Source: Chloroflexota bacterium (GTDB lineage: Bacteria; Chloroflexota; Dehalococcoidia; SHYB01). From it: DNA of 33,953 bases. Positions 16,120 through 23,503 of this stretch are shown here, piece by piece. The stretch's first letter is position 1. The number at the start of each line of letters is the position of its first letter. Under the pieces are notes generated by a model. That model saw nothing but the letters and a program-made list of their open reading frames with translations, searched no databases and was not told the DNA's origin. The stretch is taken from contig JACZVV010000020.1 of the NCBI GenBank assembly GCA_022572465.1, forward strand, positions 1 to 33,953, given 5' to 3'. A program made the position numbers and the translations under genes.

Positions 16120-16434
16120 TGCTTCATCACCTCTGGGGACTTGGAACCGGTTGGCTTGAGGATAAGCCCTCATCGACAACGAAAAAGCTGCTCATTTCCT
16201 ATCATAACCTAACGTGCTACGCTGCTGCAGTTAGTCCAACCAGGTGGTCTCGGTGATCGGAAAGGCCCTCTGGGATTTCCCGGCTGTAGATCTTGTTCCA
16301 TAGCTACGTGACGCAGCGTCGGTGGTGATAGCGTCGGTTGCCCACACGCCCTCGACCCACGTTTGACAGCCCACTGCCGGCCGCTACAATCAGTCCACGT
16401 ATCGCTTCCGTCGCCATCGCGCTGAAAGGCCGGC
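16120..16434. other. 315-bp intergenic region between divergent FkbM and CaiB/BaiF genes
   Basis: The right part holds the CaiB/BaiF promoter (16363-16390). A minus-strand TATGAT (16206-16201) could be a -10 for FkbM but has no matching -35. Composition is mixed, changing from FkbM-like lower GC on the left to typical GC on the right. If the FkbM start is the ATG at 16173, the gap shrinks accordingly. Confidence 0.4.
16363..16390 (+). promoter_or_regulatory. Sigma70-type promoter of CaiB/BaiF fusion gene
   Basis: TTGACA (16363-16368), 16-bp spacer, TACAAT (16385-16390). The -35 is perfect and the -10 matches 5 of 6. It is 44 bp before the ATG at 16435. Confidence 0.7.
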
Positions 16435-18921
16435 ATGCCGGACCAGGCCCTCTCCCATCTGAACGTCCTCGATCTGAGCCTCGACATCGGCGGCGCGTAC
16501 TGCACCAAGCTGCTGGCCGATCTGGGCGCCACGGTGCTCCTCGTCGAGGCCCCCGAAGGGCACCCGCTGCGTCGAACGGGGCCGTTTCCGAACGACGAGC
16601 CGCACCCGGAGAAGAGCGGGCTGTTCCTGCACTACTGCGCCAACAAGCACGCCACGACTCTCGACCCGACCCTGCCGCGGCATCGCGATACGCTCCTCGA
16701 CCTGGCCGCCCAGGCCGACCTGGTCGTGGAGAGCTTCGCTCCGGGACGCATGGAGGAGCTGGGCCTGGGTTTACCGGCCCTGAGCCGGCGTAACCCCGCC
16801 ATCGTGCTCACCTCGGTGACGCACTTCGGCCAGACGGGCCCGTACAGCCGCTGGCAAGGTGAAGAGATCGTCGACTATGCTCTGGGCGGGTACATGTACT
16901 TCGGCGGGCACCGCGACAAGGAGCCGCTGATGGTGCCCGGCAACCAGCCCCAGCTCAACGCCGGTGGTCATGCGGCATTGGCGTCGCTGGCGGCGCTGTG
17001 GTGGGCGGGGCGAACGGGCCGGGGCCAGCACGTGGACGTCTCGGCCGTGGAGGCGATGCTCTCGGCGCACTGCTGGACCTCGACGGCGTGGACCCACGAG
17101 GGGGCGGTCCTCCGGCGCAGCAAGTCCGACGCCACCCCTTGCAAGGACGGTTGGGTGGTCTTCATGCTGACGCGATGGGACCCCAACGTCTTCGTGCTGA
17201 TCGAGCGGCCCGAGCTGATCGAAGACCCTCGGTTCTCCGACAGACAGATCTGGCTCGACCACATGGAAGAGCTCAACGACATCCTGGGCGAGTGGTGCCG
17301 GCATCACACCAAAGAAGAGGTCTTCCATCGGGCGCAGGAGCTTCGCGTCGCCGTGGGGCCGGTCTACGTCACGCCCGATCTTCTTCGGTGGGACCACTTG
17401 CGCGAGCGAGCGTGGTTCGAGGAGATCGAGCATCCCGTGGCGGGCAAAACGATCGTCCCCGGCTTTCCCTACAAGTTCGAGCGAACGCCGCCGCGGATAC
17501 GTCGTCCGGCGCCGCTGCTGGGCGATGGCGCCGCCGTTTGGCCTAACGGCGGCCGCAGGACGCCCAACGGTGGTGGCCGCACTGGTGACGATAGCCGCGC
17601 CGCGCCCGACCGGCCTACGCCCGACTGGCCTGCGTTAGAGCCGCCGGCCGCGTCGGCCTCGCCGCTGCCCCTGGCCGGCATCCGCATCCTGGAGCTAACG
17701 GGCCATTGGGTGGGACCGTTGGCCGGCCGGTATCTGGCCGATCTCGGCGCGGAGATCATCAAGATCGAGCCGGCCGACCGTACCGTCACCCGAGGCAGCC
17801 ACTACGCCGGGATGCAGACGTTGCGCTACCACTACAACCGCTCGGGCTATTTCAACAAGATGAACCGGAACAAGTACGGCGCCACCCTGGACCTTTCCAA
17901 ACCCGAGGGCCGCGATCTCCTCCTGAGCCTGGTGAAAGAGGTCGACGTCGTGCTGGAGAACTACAGCCCGCGAGTCCTGCCGAACCTGGACCTGGACTAT
18001 CCGGCGATGCGAGAAGCCAACCCGGAGATCATCATGGTCTCCATCTCCGCCTTCGGGCAGAACGGCCCGGCCAGGGACTACATCGCCTTCGGGGCCAACA
18101 TCGAGGCGACGTGCGGGCTGTGCGCCGTCACCGGCTATCGCGACGACGACAGTCCCTACCGGACGTCGCTGTACTACGCCGACCCGGTGACCTCGTGCCA
18201 CGCCGCCGTCGCGATACAGGCGGCCCTGATGCATCGTCTCCGCACCGGCGAAGGGCAGCACGTCGACATCAGCCTCCAGGAGGCCGGCCTCTGCTTCTTC
18301 CCGGAGACGATCCTGGAGTATACGGTGGCGGGCCGGATCACGCCCCGCAGAGGCAATCGCCATGCCCGCTTTGCGCCTCAGGGCTGCTACCCCTCCTTTG
18401 GAGACGACATGTGGGTCGTTCTCTCCATCCGCGGCGACGAGGACTGGCGGCGCTTCGTCGCGCTCATCGGCGATCCCGTTCTCGATGACCAACGTTTCTC
18501 CACCGAGACGGGCCGCCGCGACCATCATGACGAGATCGACGGCCTGATCGCCAATTGGACCAAGCGCTACGATCACAACGAGGGTGCAAACCTGCTCCAG
18601 GGCGCGGGCATTCCAGCCGCCCCGGTCCTGGCCAACTGGGAATTGGTGAGCAACCTGCACCTCTACGAGAGAGGCTTCTACGTGCCCGTGGCCCACGGCG
18701 AGATGGGCGTGTTTCCGTATCCTGGGATGCCGTGGAAGCTTTCGGTCACGCCCGGCGCCGTTCGCCGCGCTTCACCCGACTTCGGAGAGCACAACGCGCT
18801 GGTGTTCGGCGGCCTGCTGCAACGAACGGATGAAGAGCTCCGGCCGCTGTACGGCCAGCGCATCATCGCCGACGATCCGCCGGCCGACCTGCCCGGACCG
18901 GTGCAGATGAAGGTACGGTGA
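16435..18921 (+). CDS. Double-domain CaiB/BaiF (class III) CoA-transferase
   Basis: 828 aa, twice the usual about 400, formed by two tandem CaiB/BaiF domains. Domain 1 covers about 5-385, with LLADLGATVLLVEAPEGHP and TGRGQHVDVSAVEAM. A Pro/Gly/Arg-rich linker covers about 365-410, and domain 2 runs from about 412, with YLADLGAEIIKIEPAD and TGEGQHVDISLQEAG. The catalytic Asp, which forms the aspartyl-CoA anhydride in formyl-CoA transferase, is present in domain 2 as D583 (YYADPV). The matching place in domain 1 is Q173 (NQPQLN), so half the molecule is probably non-catalytic. It transfers CoA between carboxylic acids. AAAGG lies 5 bases before the ATG. Substrate unknown. Confidence 0.9.
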   Translation: MPDQALSHLNVLDLSLDIGGAYCTKLLADLGATVLLVEAPEGHPLRRTGPFPNDEPHPEKSGLFLHYCANKHATTLDPTLPRHRDTLLDLAAQADLVVESFAPGRMEELGLGLPALSRRNPAIVLTSVTHFGQTGPYSRWQGEEIVDYALGGYMYFGGHRDKEPLMVPGNQPQLNAGGHAALASLAALWWAGRTGRGQHVDVSAVEAMLSAHCWTSTAWTHEGAVLRRSKSDATPCKDGWVVFMLTRWDPNVFVLIERPELIEDPRFSDRQIWLDHMEELNDILGEWCRHHTKEEVFHRAQELRVAVGPVYVTPDLLRWDHLRERAWFEEIEHPVAGKTIVPGFPYKFERTPPRIRRPAPLLGDGAAVWPNGGRRTPNGGGRTGDDSRAAPDRPTPDWPALEPPAASASPLPLAGIRILELTGHWVGPLAGRYLADLGAEIIKIEPADRTVTRGSHYAGMQTLRYHYNRSGYFNKMNRNKYGATLDLSKPEGRDLLLSLVKEVDVVLENYSPRVLPNLDLDYPAMREANPEIIMVSISAFGQNGPARDYIAFGANIEATCGLCAVTGYRDDDSPYRTSLYYADPVTSCHAAVAIQAALMHRLRTGEGQHVDISLQEAGLCFFPETILEYTVAGRITPRRGNRHARFAPQGCYPSFGDDMWVVLSIRGDEDWRRFVALIGDPVLDDQRFSTETGRRDHHDEIDGLIANWTKRYDHNEGANLLQGAGIPAAPVLANWELVSNLHLYERGFYVPVAHGEMGVFPYPGMPWKLSVTPGAVRRASPDFGEHNALVFGGLLQRTDEELRPLYGQRIIADDPPADLPGPVQMKVR

Positions 18922-19090
18922 GGCGCCGCTGGCTGAGCCAGTGGCTGAGCCACATCGGCTTTTGCCGCCCGAGATTGCTGCGGCCCCGCCGCTGGCTCAG
19001 CCTCCGGCCCAATGTTGCAGCGGCTTAGCCGCCCGGCTCAATGTTGGCTGCGGCCCAGCCGCCGGCTCAGCCGCCGGTTCAGCCGCGCCG
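18922..19090. repeat. GC-rich interleaved short repeats downstream of CaiB/BaiF gene
   Basis: Two direct 30-bp copies starting CTGCGGCCC lie at 18978-19007 and 19048-19077 and match at 27 of 30 bases. Interleaved are 14-bp copies of CCGGCYCAATGTTG at 19004-19017 and 19033-19046. Earlier, GGCTGAGCC occurs twice (18931-18939, 18943-18951), the second inside the palindrome GTGGCTGAGCCAC (18941-18953). Transcripts would fold strongly, so a role in 3'-end formation or as a boundary element is possible. No open frame of gene quality is present in 18922-19237. Confidence 0.65.
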
Positions 19091-19112
19091 CCGGGGATAT
19101 ACTGGGAACCTC

Positions 19113-19141
19113 TTGCGAAAAAGGGGTTGCCCCAGGATACT
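19113..19141 (+). promoter_or_regulatory. Possible promoter of zinc alcohol dehydrogenase gene
   Basis: TTGCGA (19113-19118), 17-bp spacer, GATACT (19136-19141). It lies just after the repeat patch, 96 bp before the ATG at 19238. Moderate hexamer matches with ideal spacing. Confidence 0.45.
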
Positions 19142-19237
19142 GCGGTGGCCCGAGGGGCAATTGGGAAATAGCCCCTGTGACGTCTCGCCTGGAGCACCCA
19201 CGCGCGGCAGATTCGGACACCCTGGAGGTAAACGGCC

Positions 19238-20320
19238 ATGAAAGCAGCAGTGTTGTACGAGCCCAAGACGCCGCTCAAGCTCGTCGAGCTGGACCTGGAC
19301 GAGCCGGGCCCCGGCGAGGCGCTGGTCAAGATCATGTCCAGCGGGGTGTGCCACTCCGACTGGCACGTGATCAAGGGCGACTGGGGCAACATCCCGATGC
19401 CGTGCGTGCTGGGCCACGAGGGCGCCGGGATCGTGGAGGCCGTCGGCCAGGGCGTCTCGACGGTGAAGACCGGCGACCACGTCATCCTGTCGTGGATGGC
19501 GAGCTGTGGCACGTGCGAGTCGTGCCAGAGCGGCTATCCCAACCTGTGCCAGCGGCCGCCCGCCGCCCAGGCCAAGGTCCGGATGAAAGGGGAGAGCGAG
19601 GCGTTATATCAGATGGCCGGCCTGGGCACCTTCAGCGCCTATACCGTCGTGCCGGAGGTCGCCGCGGTCCCCATCGACAAATCGATTCCCTTTCCCCAGG
19701 CGGCGCTGGTGGGCTGCGGCGTGACGACCGGCGTCGGCGCGGCCATCAACACGGCGCGAGTCGGCGCCGGCAGCACCGTCGCCGTCTTTGGCTGCGGCGG
19801 CGTGGGCCTTAACTGCATTCAGGGCGCGGTCATCGCCGGCGCGATCCAGATCATCGCCGTCGACATGCTCGACTATAAGCTGGACCTTGGCCGTGAGTTC
19901 GGCGCTACCGATACGGTCAACGCGTCCCGAGAAGACCCCGTGGCCAGGATCAAGGAGCTCACCGGAGGCCAAGGCGTCCACTACGCCTTCGAAGCCATCG
20001 GCCTGGTGGAGGCGCCCTTCGTCCAGAGCGTGCTCTGCACTCGCAGGCGAGGCGTCACCGTCTGGGTGGGTCACGCGCCCCTCGACACGCCGGTCACCAT
20101 CGACGCGCGGGCCTTGATCCTGGAGAAGACCATCATCGCCTCGATGTACGGTTCGGCCAGGCCCCACGTCGACTTTCCGAAGATCTTGAGCTTGTACAGG
20201 GCGGGCAAGCTCAAGCTGGACGAGCTCATCACCAGGCGTTTCGACCTGAAAGATATCAACGTCGCGTTCGACCTGCTGGCCCGAGGTGAGGTCGCTCGCA
20301 GCGTCATCAACTTCGAGTAG
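19238..20320 (+). CDS. Zinc-dependent alcohol dehydrogenase (class III-like MDR)
   Basis: 360 aa, the length of classical zinc alcohol dehydrogenases. Catalytic zinc ligands are Cys38 (SGVCHSD), His60 with Glu61 (GHEG), and the Cys in ALVGCGVTTG. Structural zinc cysteines are C90, C93, C96 and C104. The nucleotide fold is VAVFGCGGVGLN, followed by AVDMLDYKL, whose Asp suggests NAD preference. GVTTGVGAAINTA and the overall pattern resemble class III and NDMA/mycothiol-dependent dehydrogenases, so formaldehyde-adduct or primary alcohol oxidation is plausible. GGAGG is about 9-10 bases before the ATG. The gene is monocistronic and converges with the amidohydrolase. Confidence 0.92.
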   Translation: MKAAVLYEPKTPLKLVELDLDEPGPGEALVKIMSSGVCHSDWHVIKGDWGNIPMPCVLGHEGAGIVEAVGQGVSTVKTGDHVILSWMASCGTCESCQSGYPNLCQRPPAAQAKVRMKGESEALYQMAGLGTFSAYTVVPEVAAVPIDKSIPFPQAALVGCGVTTGVGAAINTARVGAGSTVAVFGCGGVGLNCIQGAVIAGAIQIIAVDMLDYKLDLGREFGATDTVNASREDPVARIKELTGGQGVHYAFEAIGLVEAPFVQSVLCTRRRGVTVWVGHAPLDTPVTIDARALILEKTIIASMYGSARPHVDFPKILSLYRAGKLKLDELITRRFDLKDINVAFDLLARGEVARSVINFE

Positions 20321-20371
20321 CCGCGGACCCCCGGACCCCTCCGCAAGCGGGCGTTGCAGCCCGAGCGTCCG

Positions 20372-21553
20372 TTAGATCTCGTCGATCTTAGGTCCGACTC
20401 TGCTAGCGATGGGCTCCAGCAACTTCCGGTCGAAGCCGTACACCCCCAGGGCGTTCTCGCCCAACATCGCCCGGGTCTCTTCCTCCGGCACCCCTTCCAG
20501 CGCGTTGTGCAGCGTCTTGACGCTGTGGGGCCAGCTCCCTTCGACGTGCGGATAGTCGGAGCCCCACACCAGCTTGTTCACGCCGATGCCGTGCCGGGCG
20601 TCTCGCTCGGTGCGGTCCCTGAACATCGCCGAGACGAAGCACTGCCGCTCCCAATACTCCGTCGGCGACAGCGGCAGCGTCTCCTGGATATCCCGGAACA
20701 GGCCGTGGTACATGCTATCCATTCGGGGCAAGATGTCCGGGACCCACGTGGACCCTTGCTCCGTGAAGACCATCTTCAGCTTGGGGTATCGCTCGAAGAC
20801 GCCGCTCCACAGCAGGAACCAGAGCGGCCGGTGGGAGAACCAGCTCGATTCCGTGGGGAAGATCAGCCGCGCCCCGGGCAGTCCGCCATAGTCGGGCACG
20901 GCGGAGCCCACGTGGGTGTGCAACGGCAGCGCCGTCTCGGCGCACGTGGCCCAGATCGGCTCGTAGCGTGGGTGGTTGTAGAACGGCAGGTCGCCGCTAT
21001 CCCCAACCGACGCCGGCATGATCACGCCCATCAGCCCTGCCTGCTTGGCCCACTGGATCTCCGACACCGCGGCCTCAACGTCATGGATCGTAATCACCGC
21101 CAGTCCCGCCAGCCGCCCCGGTTGTTTGGAGCAGAAGTCGGCCAGCCACCGGTTGTACGCTCTGGCCCCCGCGGCCTGCAGCTCGTAGGGGTAGGACCCC
21201 GGCTTGGACGAAGCGAAGAACGGCGCGTTGTTCTTCAGCGAGCCGTCGGGAAACAGCACCTCGGCCACGATGCCATCGGCTTCCACCTCCTTGATGCGCC
21301 GGTCCGGATCCCAGGCCCCCACTCGCCCACCTGCCTCCACCTCCTTTTGCGCCTCGGTCTCCTCGGTCACCTCTTTGCCAAAGACCGCTCCGCCCAAGTT
21401 TTCCAGAGACTTACGGTGAGCCCCGGTGCCGGGCAGGTACCCCTTGAGGTATTCGGTATACTCGTGGTGGTACTGGGACTCCAGGTATTGCCGGTATCCG
21501 CCTTCAGGGACACCGGCGTGCCCATCCGCCGAGATGATCATATACCGGTCCAT
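20372..21553 (-). CDS. Amidohydrolase family 2 protein
   Basis: 393 aa. The first metal strand is ISADGHAGVPEGGY (7-20) with D10 and H12. VFTEQGSTWVPDILPRMD and SPTEYWERQCFVS follow, and the last Asp is in VWGSDYPHVEGSWPHS. It is the third of four family members in the window. The closing Y-P-H-x-E-G-S-W-P pattern is typical of a large actinobacterial/Chloroflexota branch of unknown substrate. The ATG at 21553 has AGGAGGAG just upstream, while a longer frame to 21976 has no ribosome site. It has its own promoter at 21644-21672 and ends 51 bp from the convergent dehydrogenase. Confidence 0.88.
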   Translation of the reverse strand: MDRYMIISADGHAGVPEGGYRQYLESQYHHEYTEYLKGYLPGTGAHRKSLENLGGAVFGKEVTEETEAQKEVEAGGRVGAWDPDRRIKEVEADGIVAEVLFPDGSLKNNAPFFASSKPGSYPYELQAAGARAYNRWLADFCSKQPGRLAGLAVITIHDVEAAVSEIQWAKQAGLMGVIMPASVGDSGDLPFYNHPRYEPIWATCAETALPLHTHVGSAVPDYGGLPGARLIFPTESSWFSHRPLWFLLWSGVFERYPKLKMVFTEQGSTWVPDILPRMDSMYHGLFRDIQETLPLSPTEYWERQCFVSAMFRDRTERDARHGIGVNKLVWGSDYPHVEGSWPHSVKTLHNALEGVPEEETRAMLGENALGVYGFDRKLLEPIASRVGPKIDEI

Positions 21554-21643
21554 CGTCTCCTCCTGTTCAACCGCCGTGCCGTGAGCCATCGTCGCGCGAC
21601 GCCAGCCGCCAGCGTTTGGCGCGGGCGCCCAATGTTGAACCGC

Positions 21644-21672
21644 ACTGTAACGACGAGCATTTGGGCTGTCAA
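21644..21672 (-). promoter_or_regulatory. Sigma70-type promoter of amidohydrolase at 20372-21553
   Basis: Minus-strand TTGACA (21672-21667), 17-bp spacer, TACAGT (21649-21644). Perfect -35, ideal spacing; about 90 bp of leader before the ATG at 21553. Confidence 0.65.
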
Positions 21673-21911
21673 GTCGAACCGAGACCCCCCAGGTCGTGAC
21701 GAAAATCGTCATTGCGGGGGTGGCTGGGTCGGAGCCGTTGGCCCTCGATGCAAGCGTCGTTTCTGCCCGTGGCCTGCGCCGGCTGGGCGGCCCCTTGGTA
21801 TGCTCCAACATTATTCCTGATTCTTGGGCCGACGCCGGGGAGGCGTGAGAGGCGCAACGGGCATCGCAATCGGGCAATTGGGCCCTGATTGCCAGGCTCC
21901 GCGACGGCTCC

Positions 21912-21939
21912 TTGACACCCGATTCCAGCAACCTACAAT
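21912..21939 (+). promoter_or_regulatory. Sigma70-type promoter of the dehydrogenase at 21996
   Basis: TTGACA (21912-21917), 16-bp spacer, TACAAT (21934-21939), the same combination as at 16363-16390. It ends 56 bp before the ATG. Confidence 0.7.
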
Positions 21940-21995
21940 TGGCCCATCTGGCCAGCCGGCCTGACGCCGTTGGCAATCAATGAGGAGGAGAGCCG

Positions 21996-22991
21996 ATGCT
22001 CCAGGCGCAATGGACCGTCGATGGCCTCGACGTGAGGGATGTGGAGCCGCCGGCGCTGCGGCCCGATTGGGTGCGGCTGCGCATCGCCGCTTGCGGCATC
22101 TGCGGCTCCGACCTGCACGCCTACCGGGGCGAGATGCCCATGGCGCCGGGTACGGTGCCCGGCCACGAGATGGTGGGCACGGTCATGGACGGCGGCGCCG
22201 GTCTGGCCGACGCGGTCTACGCCGTCGAGCCGCATACGTTCTGTGGGACGTGCGACCTGTGCCTGGCCGGCGACCGGCATCTGTGCCAAAAGGGCGAGTT
22301 CATCGGCATCGGCCCTCCTGGCGGCCTGGCCGAGTTCATCGACGTGCCGCGGTACGCCATTCACCCCGTGGACGCCTCGGTCGCGCCGTTGGCGGCGTCG
22401 ATCTCCGAGCCGTTCGCCGTCTGCGTTCGCGGCGTGCATCTCGCCCGGCTGGACGTCGACAGCCGGGTCCTGATCCTCGGAGCGGGCAACATCGGCCTGC
22501 TGGCGGGGCTGGCGGCCCGCGACCGGGCGGGTGAGGTCGCCATCACGGCGCGTTACCCCCACCAGCGCGACGCGGCCAAGCGCATCGGACTGGTGCCGCT
22601 GGCGGAGGACGACATCGATGCGTGGGTCGGCGAGGGCGCTCCCGACGCGGTGATCGAGACCGTCGGCGGCGCGGCCAAAACCCTCGACCAGGCCATCGAC
22701 GCCTGCCGCCCCGCGGGACGGATCGTCATCCTCGGCGTGTTCCTGACCCCACCGACGCTCAACGCCATCGGCTTGCTGATCAAAGAGCTTCAGATCCTCG
22801 GCTCCATCATCTACGGCATGGGCCGGCGAGGGTCCGAGTTCCGGGCCACGGTCTCGCTGCTGCCTCGCTACCGGGAGGAGATCGAGGTTATCCAGACGCA
22901 CCAGTTTCCGCTGACGTCGCTGCACGAGGCCTTCGCCTGCGCCAACGACAAGAAGACCGGCGCGATCAAGGTGACGGTGGTGCCGAGCTGA
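21996..22991 (+). CDS. Zinc-binding MDR dehydrogenase (sorbitol/threonine dehydrogenase-like)
   Basis: 331 aa, slightly short for the family. Catalytic zinc residues are Cys36 (GICGSDLH), His57-Glu58 (GHE) and Glu138 (SEPFAV). Structural zinc cysteines C83, C86, C89 and C97 are all present. The nucleotide fold is LILGAGNIGLLAG (159-171). The strand 2 end reads ITARYPHQRDAAKRIG, where an Arg and His replace the usual Asp, suggesting NADP rather than NAD; that is inference. It likely oxidises a polyol or amino/hydroxy acid. GAGGAGGAG precedes the ATG. It ends 9 bp from the convergent end of the diiron operon, so it may serve the same pathway, but it is separately transcribed. Confidence 0.9.
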   Translation: MLQAQWTVDGLDVRDVEPPALRPDWVRLRIAACGICGSDLHAYRGEMPMAPGTVPGHEMVGTVMDGGAGLADAVYAVEPHTFCGTCDLCLAGDRHLCQKGEFIGIGPPGGLAEFIDVPRYAIHPVDASVAPLAASISEPFAVCVRGVHLARLDVDSRVLILGAGNIGLLAGLAARDRAGEVAITARYPHQRDAAKRIGLVPLAEDDIDAWVGEGAPDAVIETVGGAAKTLDQAIDACRPAGRIVILGVFLTPPTLNAIGLLIKELQILGSIIYGMGRRGSEFRATVSLLPRYREEIEVIQTHQFPLTSLHEAFACANDKKTGAIKVTVVPS

Positions 22992-23000
22992 CGCGGGGCG

Positions 23001-23465
23001 TCAATAGACGGTGTCGAGCGCGGCCGCCTCGTCGATGAACTCCTGGTAGGAGAACTGCTGACGATAGAACTGGTCCACCCGCATCTGGTCGGCTCCGTAG
23101 ATGCGGAAGGGGTGCTGGAGCAGGCTGAGCCGATTGAGCGTGTGATCGGAGTCCGCGCGGCCGTGGGCCCGAACGTTCTCGATCATCTCTTTCCAGTCGG
23201 TGAAGCTCGCCTCAAGGACCCAGTCGGGGTCCCACGCATCGGCTTCGTCCGGACCGAGGTCGCGCACCTCGGTGCAGCTATAGACGTCGAAGATGACGCC
23301 GAACGCCCGGTCGGTCTTCAGGCCATCGCCGGCCTTGATCCGAAAGAGGGCCCTGGAATCGGCGTAGCCCAGGCGGCGGTACTTCTCCTCCTGGCTGTTG
23401 ACCAGCTCCTGGAGAGCCTGGAACCACTCCACGGAAGGGAACTTCGTCGGGACGTTTACGTTCAT
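23001..23465 (-). CDS. Small SCP2-like hypothetical protein, last gene of diiron operon
   Basis: 154 aa, no signal peptide or membrane segment. The order of elements recalls SCP2 sterol-carrier domains: an N-terminal WFQALQELVN helix, a long strand region (ALFRIK, FGVIFDVYSC), VLEASFTDWKEMIENV (the usual F-x-x-W after a strand), and a hydrophobic C-terminal helix after HTLNRLSLL. This is a pattern resemblance only. The gene follows the non-catalytic diiron paralogue by 38 bp and should be co-transcribed; a role in binding the hydrophobic substrate of the oxidase is a hypothesis. AGGTG lies about 5-8 bases before the ATG. It could also be a small unnamed alpha/beta family. Confidence 0.75.
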   Translation of the reverse strand: MNVNVPTKFPSVEWFQALQELVNSQEEKYRRLGYADSRALFRIKAGDGLKTDRAFGVIFDVYSCTEVRDLGPDEADAWDPDWVLEASFTDWKEMIENVRAHGRADSDHTLNRLSLLQHPFRIYGADQMRVDQFYRQQFSYQEFIDEAAALDTVY

Positions 23466-23503
23466 CGTCGCACCTGGTCCGGCGGCTCAGCGGCCGAAGT
23501 GTC

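Larger units (their letters stand above)
21554..21995. other. 442-bp intergenic region between divergent amidohydrolase and dehydrogenase genes
   Basis: It holds two divergent promoters, 21644-21672 (minus) and 21912-21939 (plus). The 240 bp between them show no credible gene, tRNA or repeat. Confidence 0.5.

Noticed and set aside
16435-18921. Two separate CaiB/BaiF genes instead of one fusion
   Set aside because: The frame is continuous through the linker at about 17520-17670 with no stop and no ribosome site plus start before domain 2.
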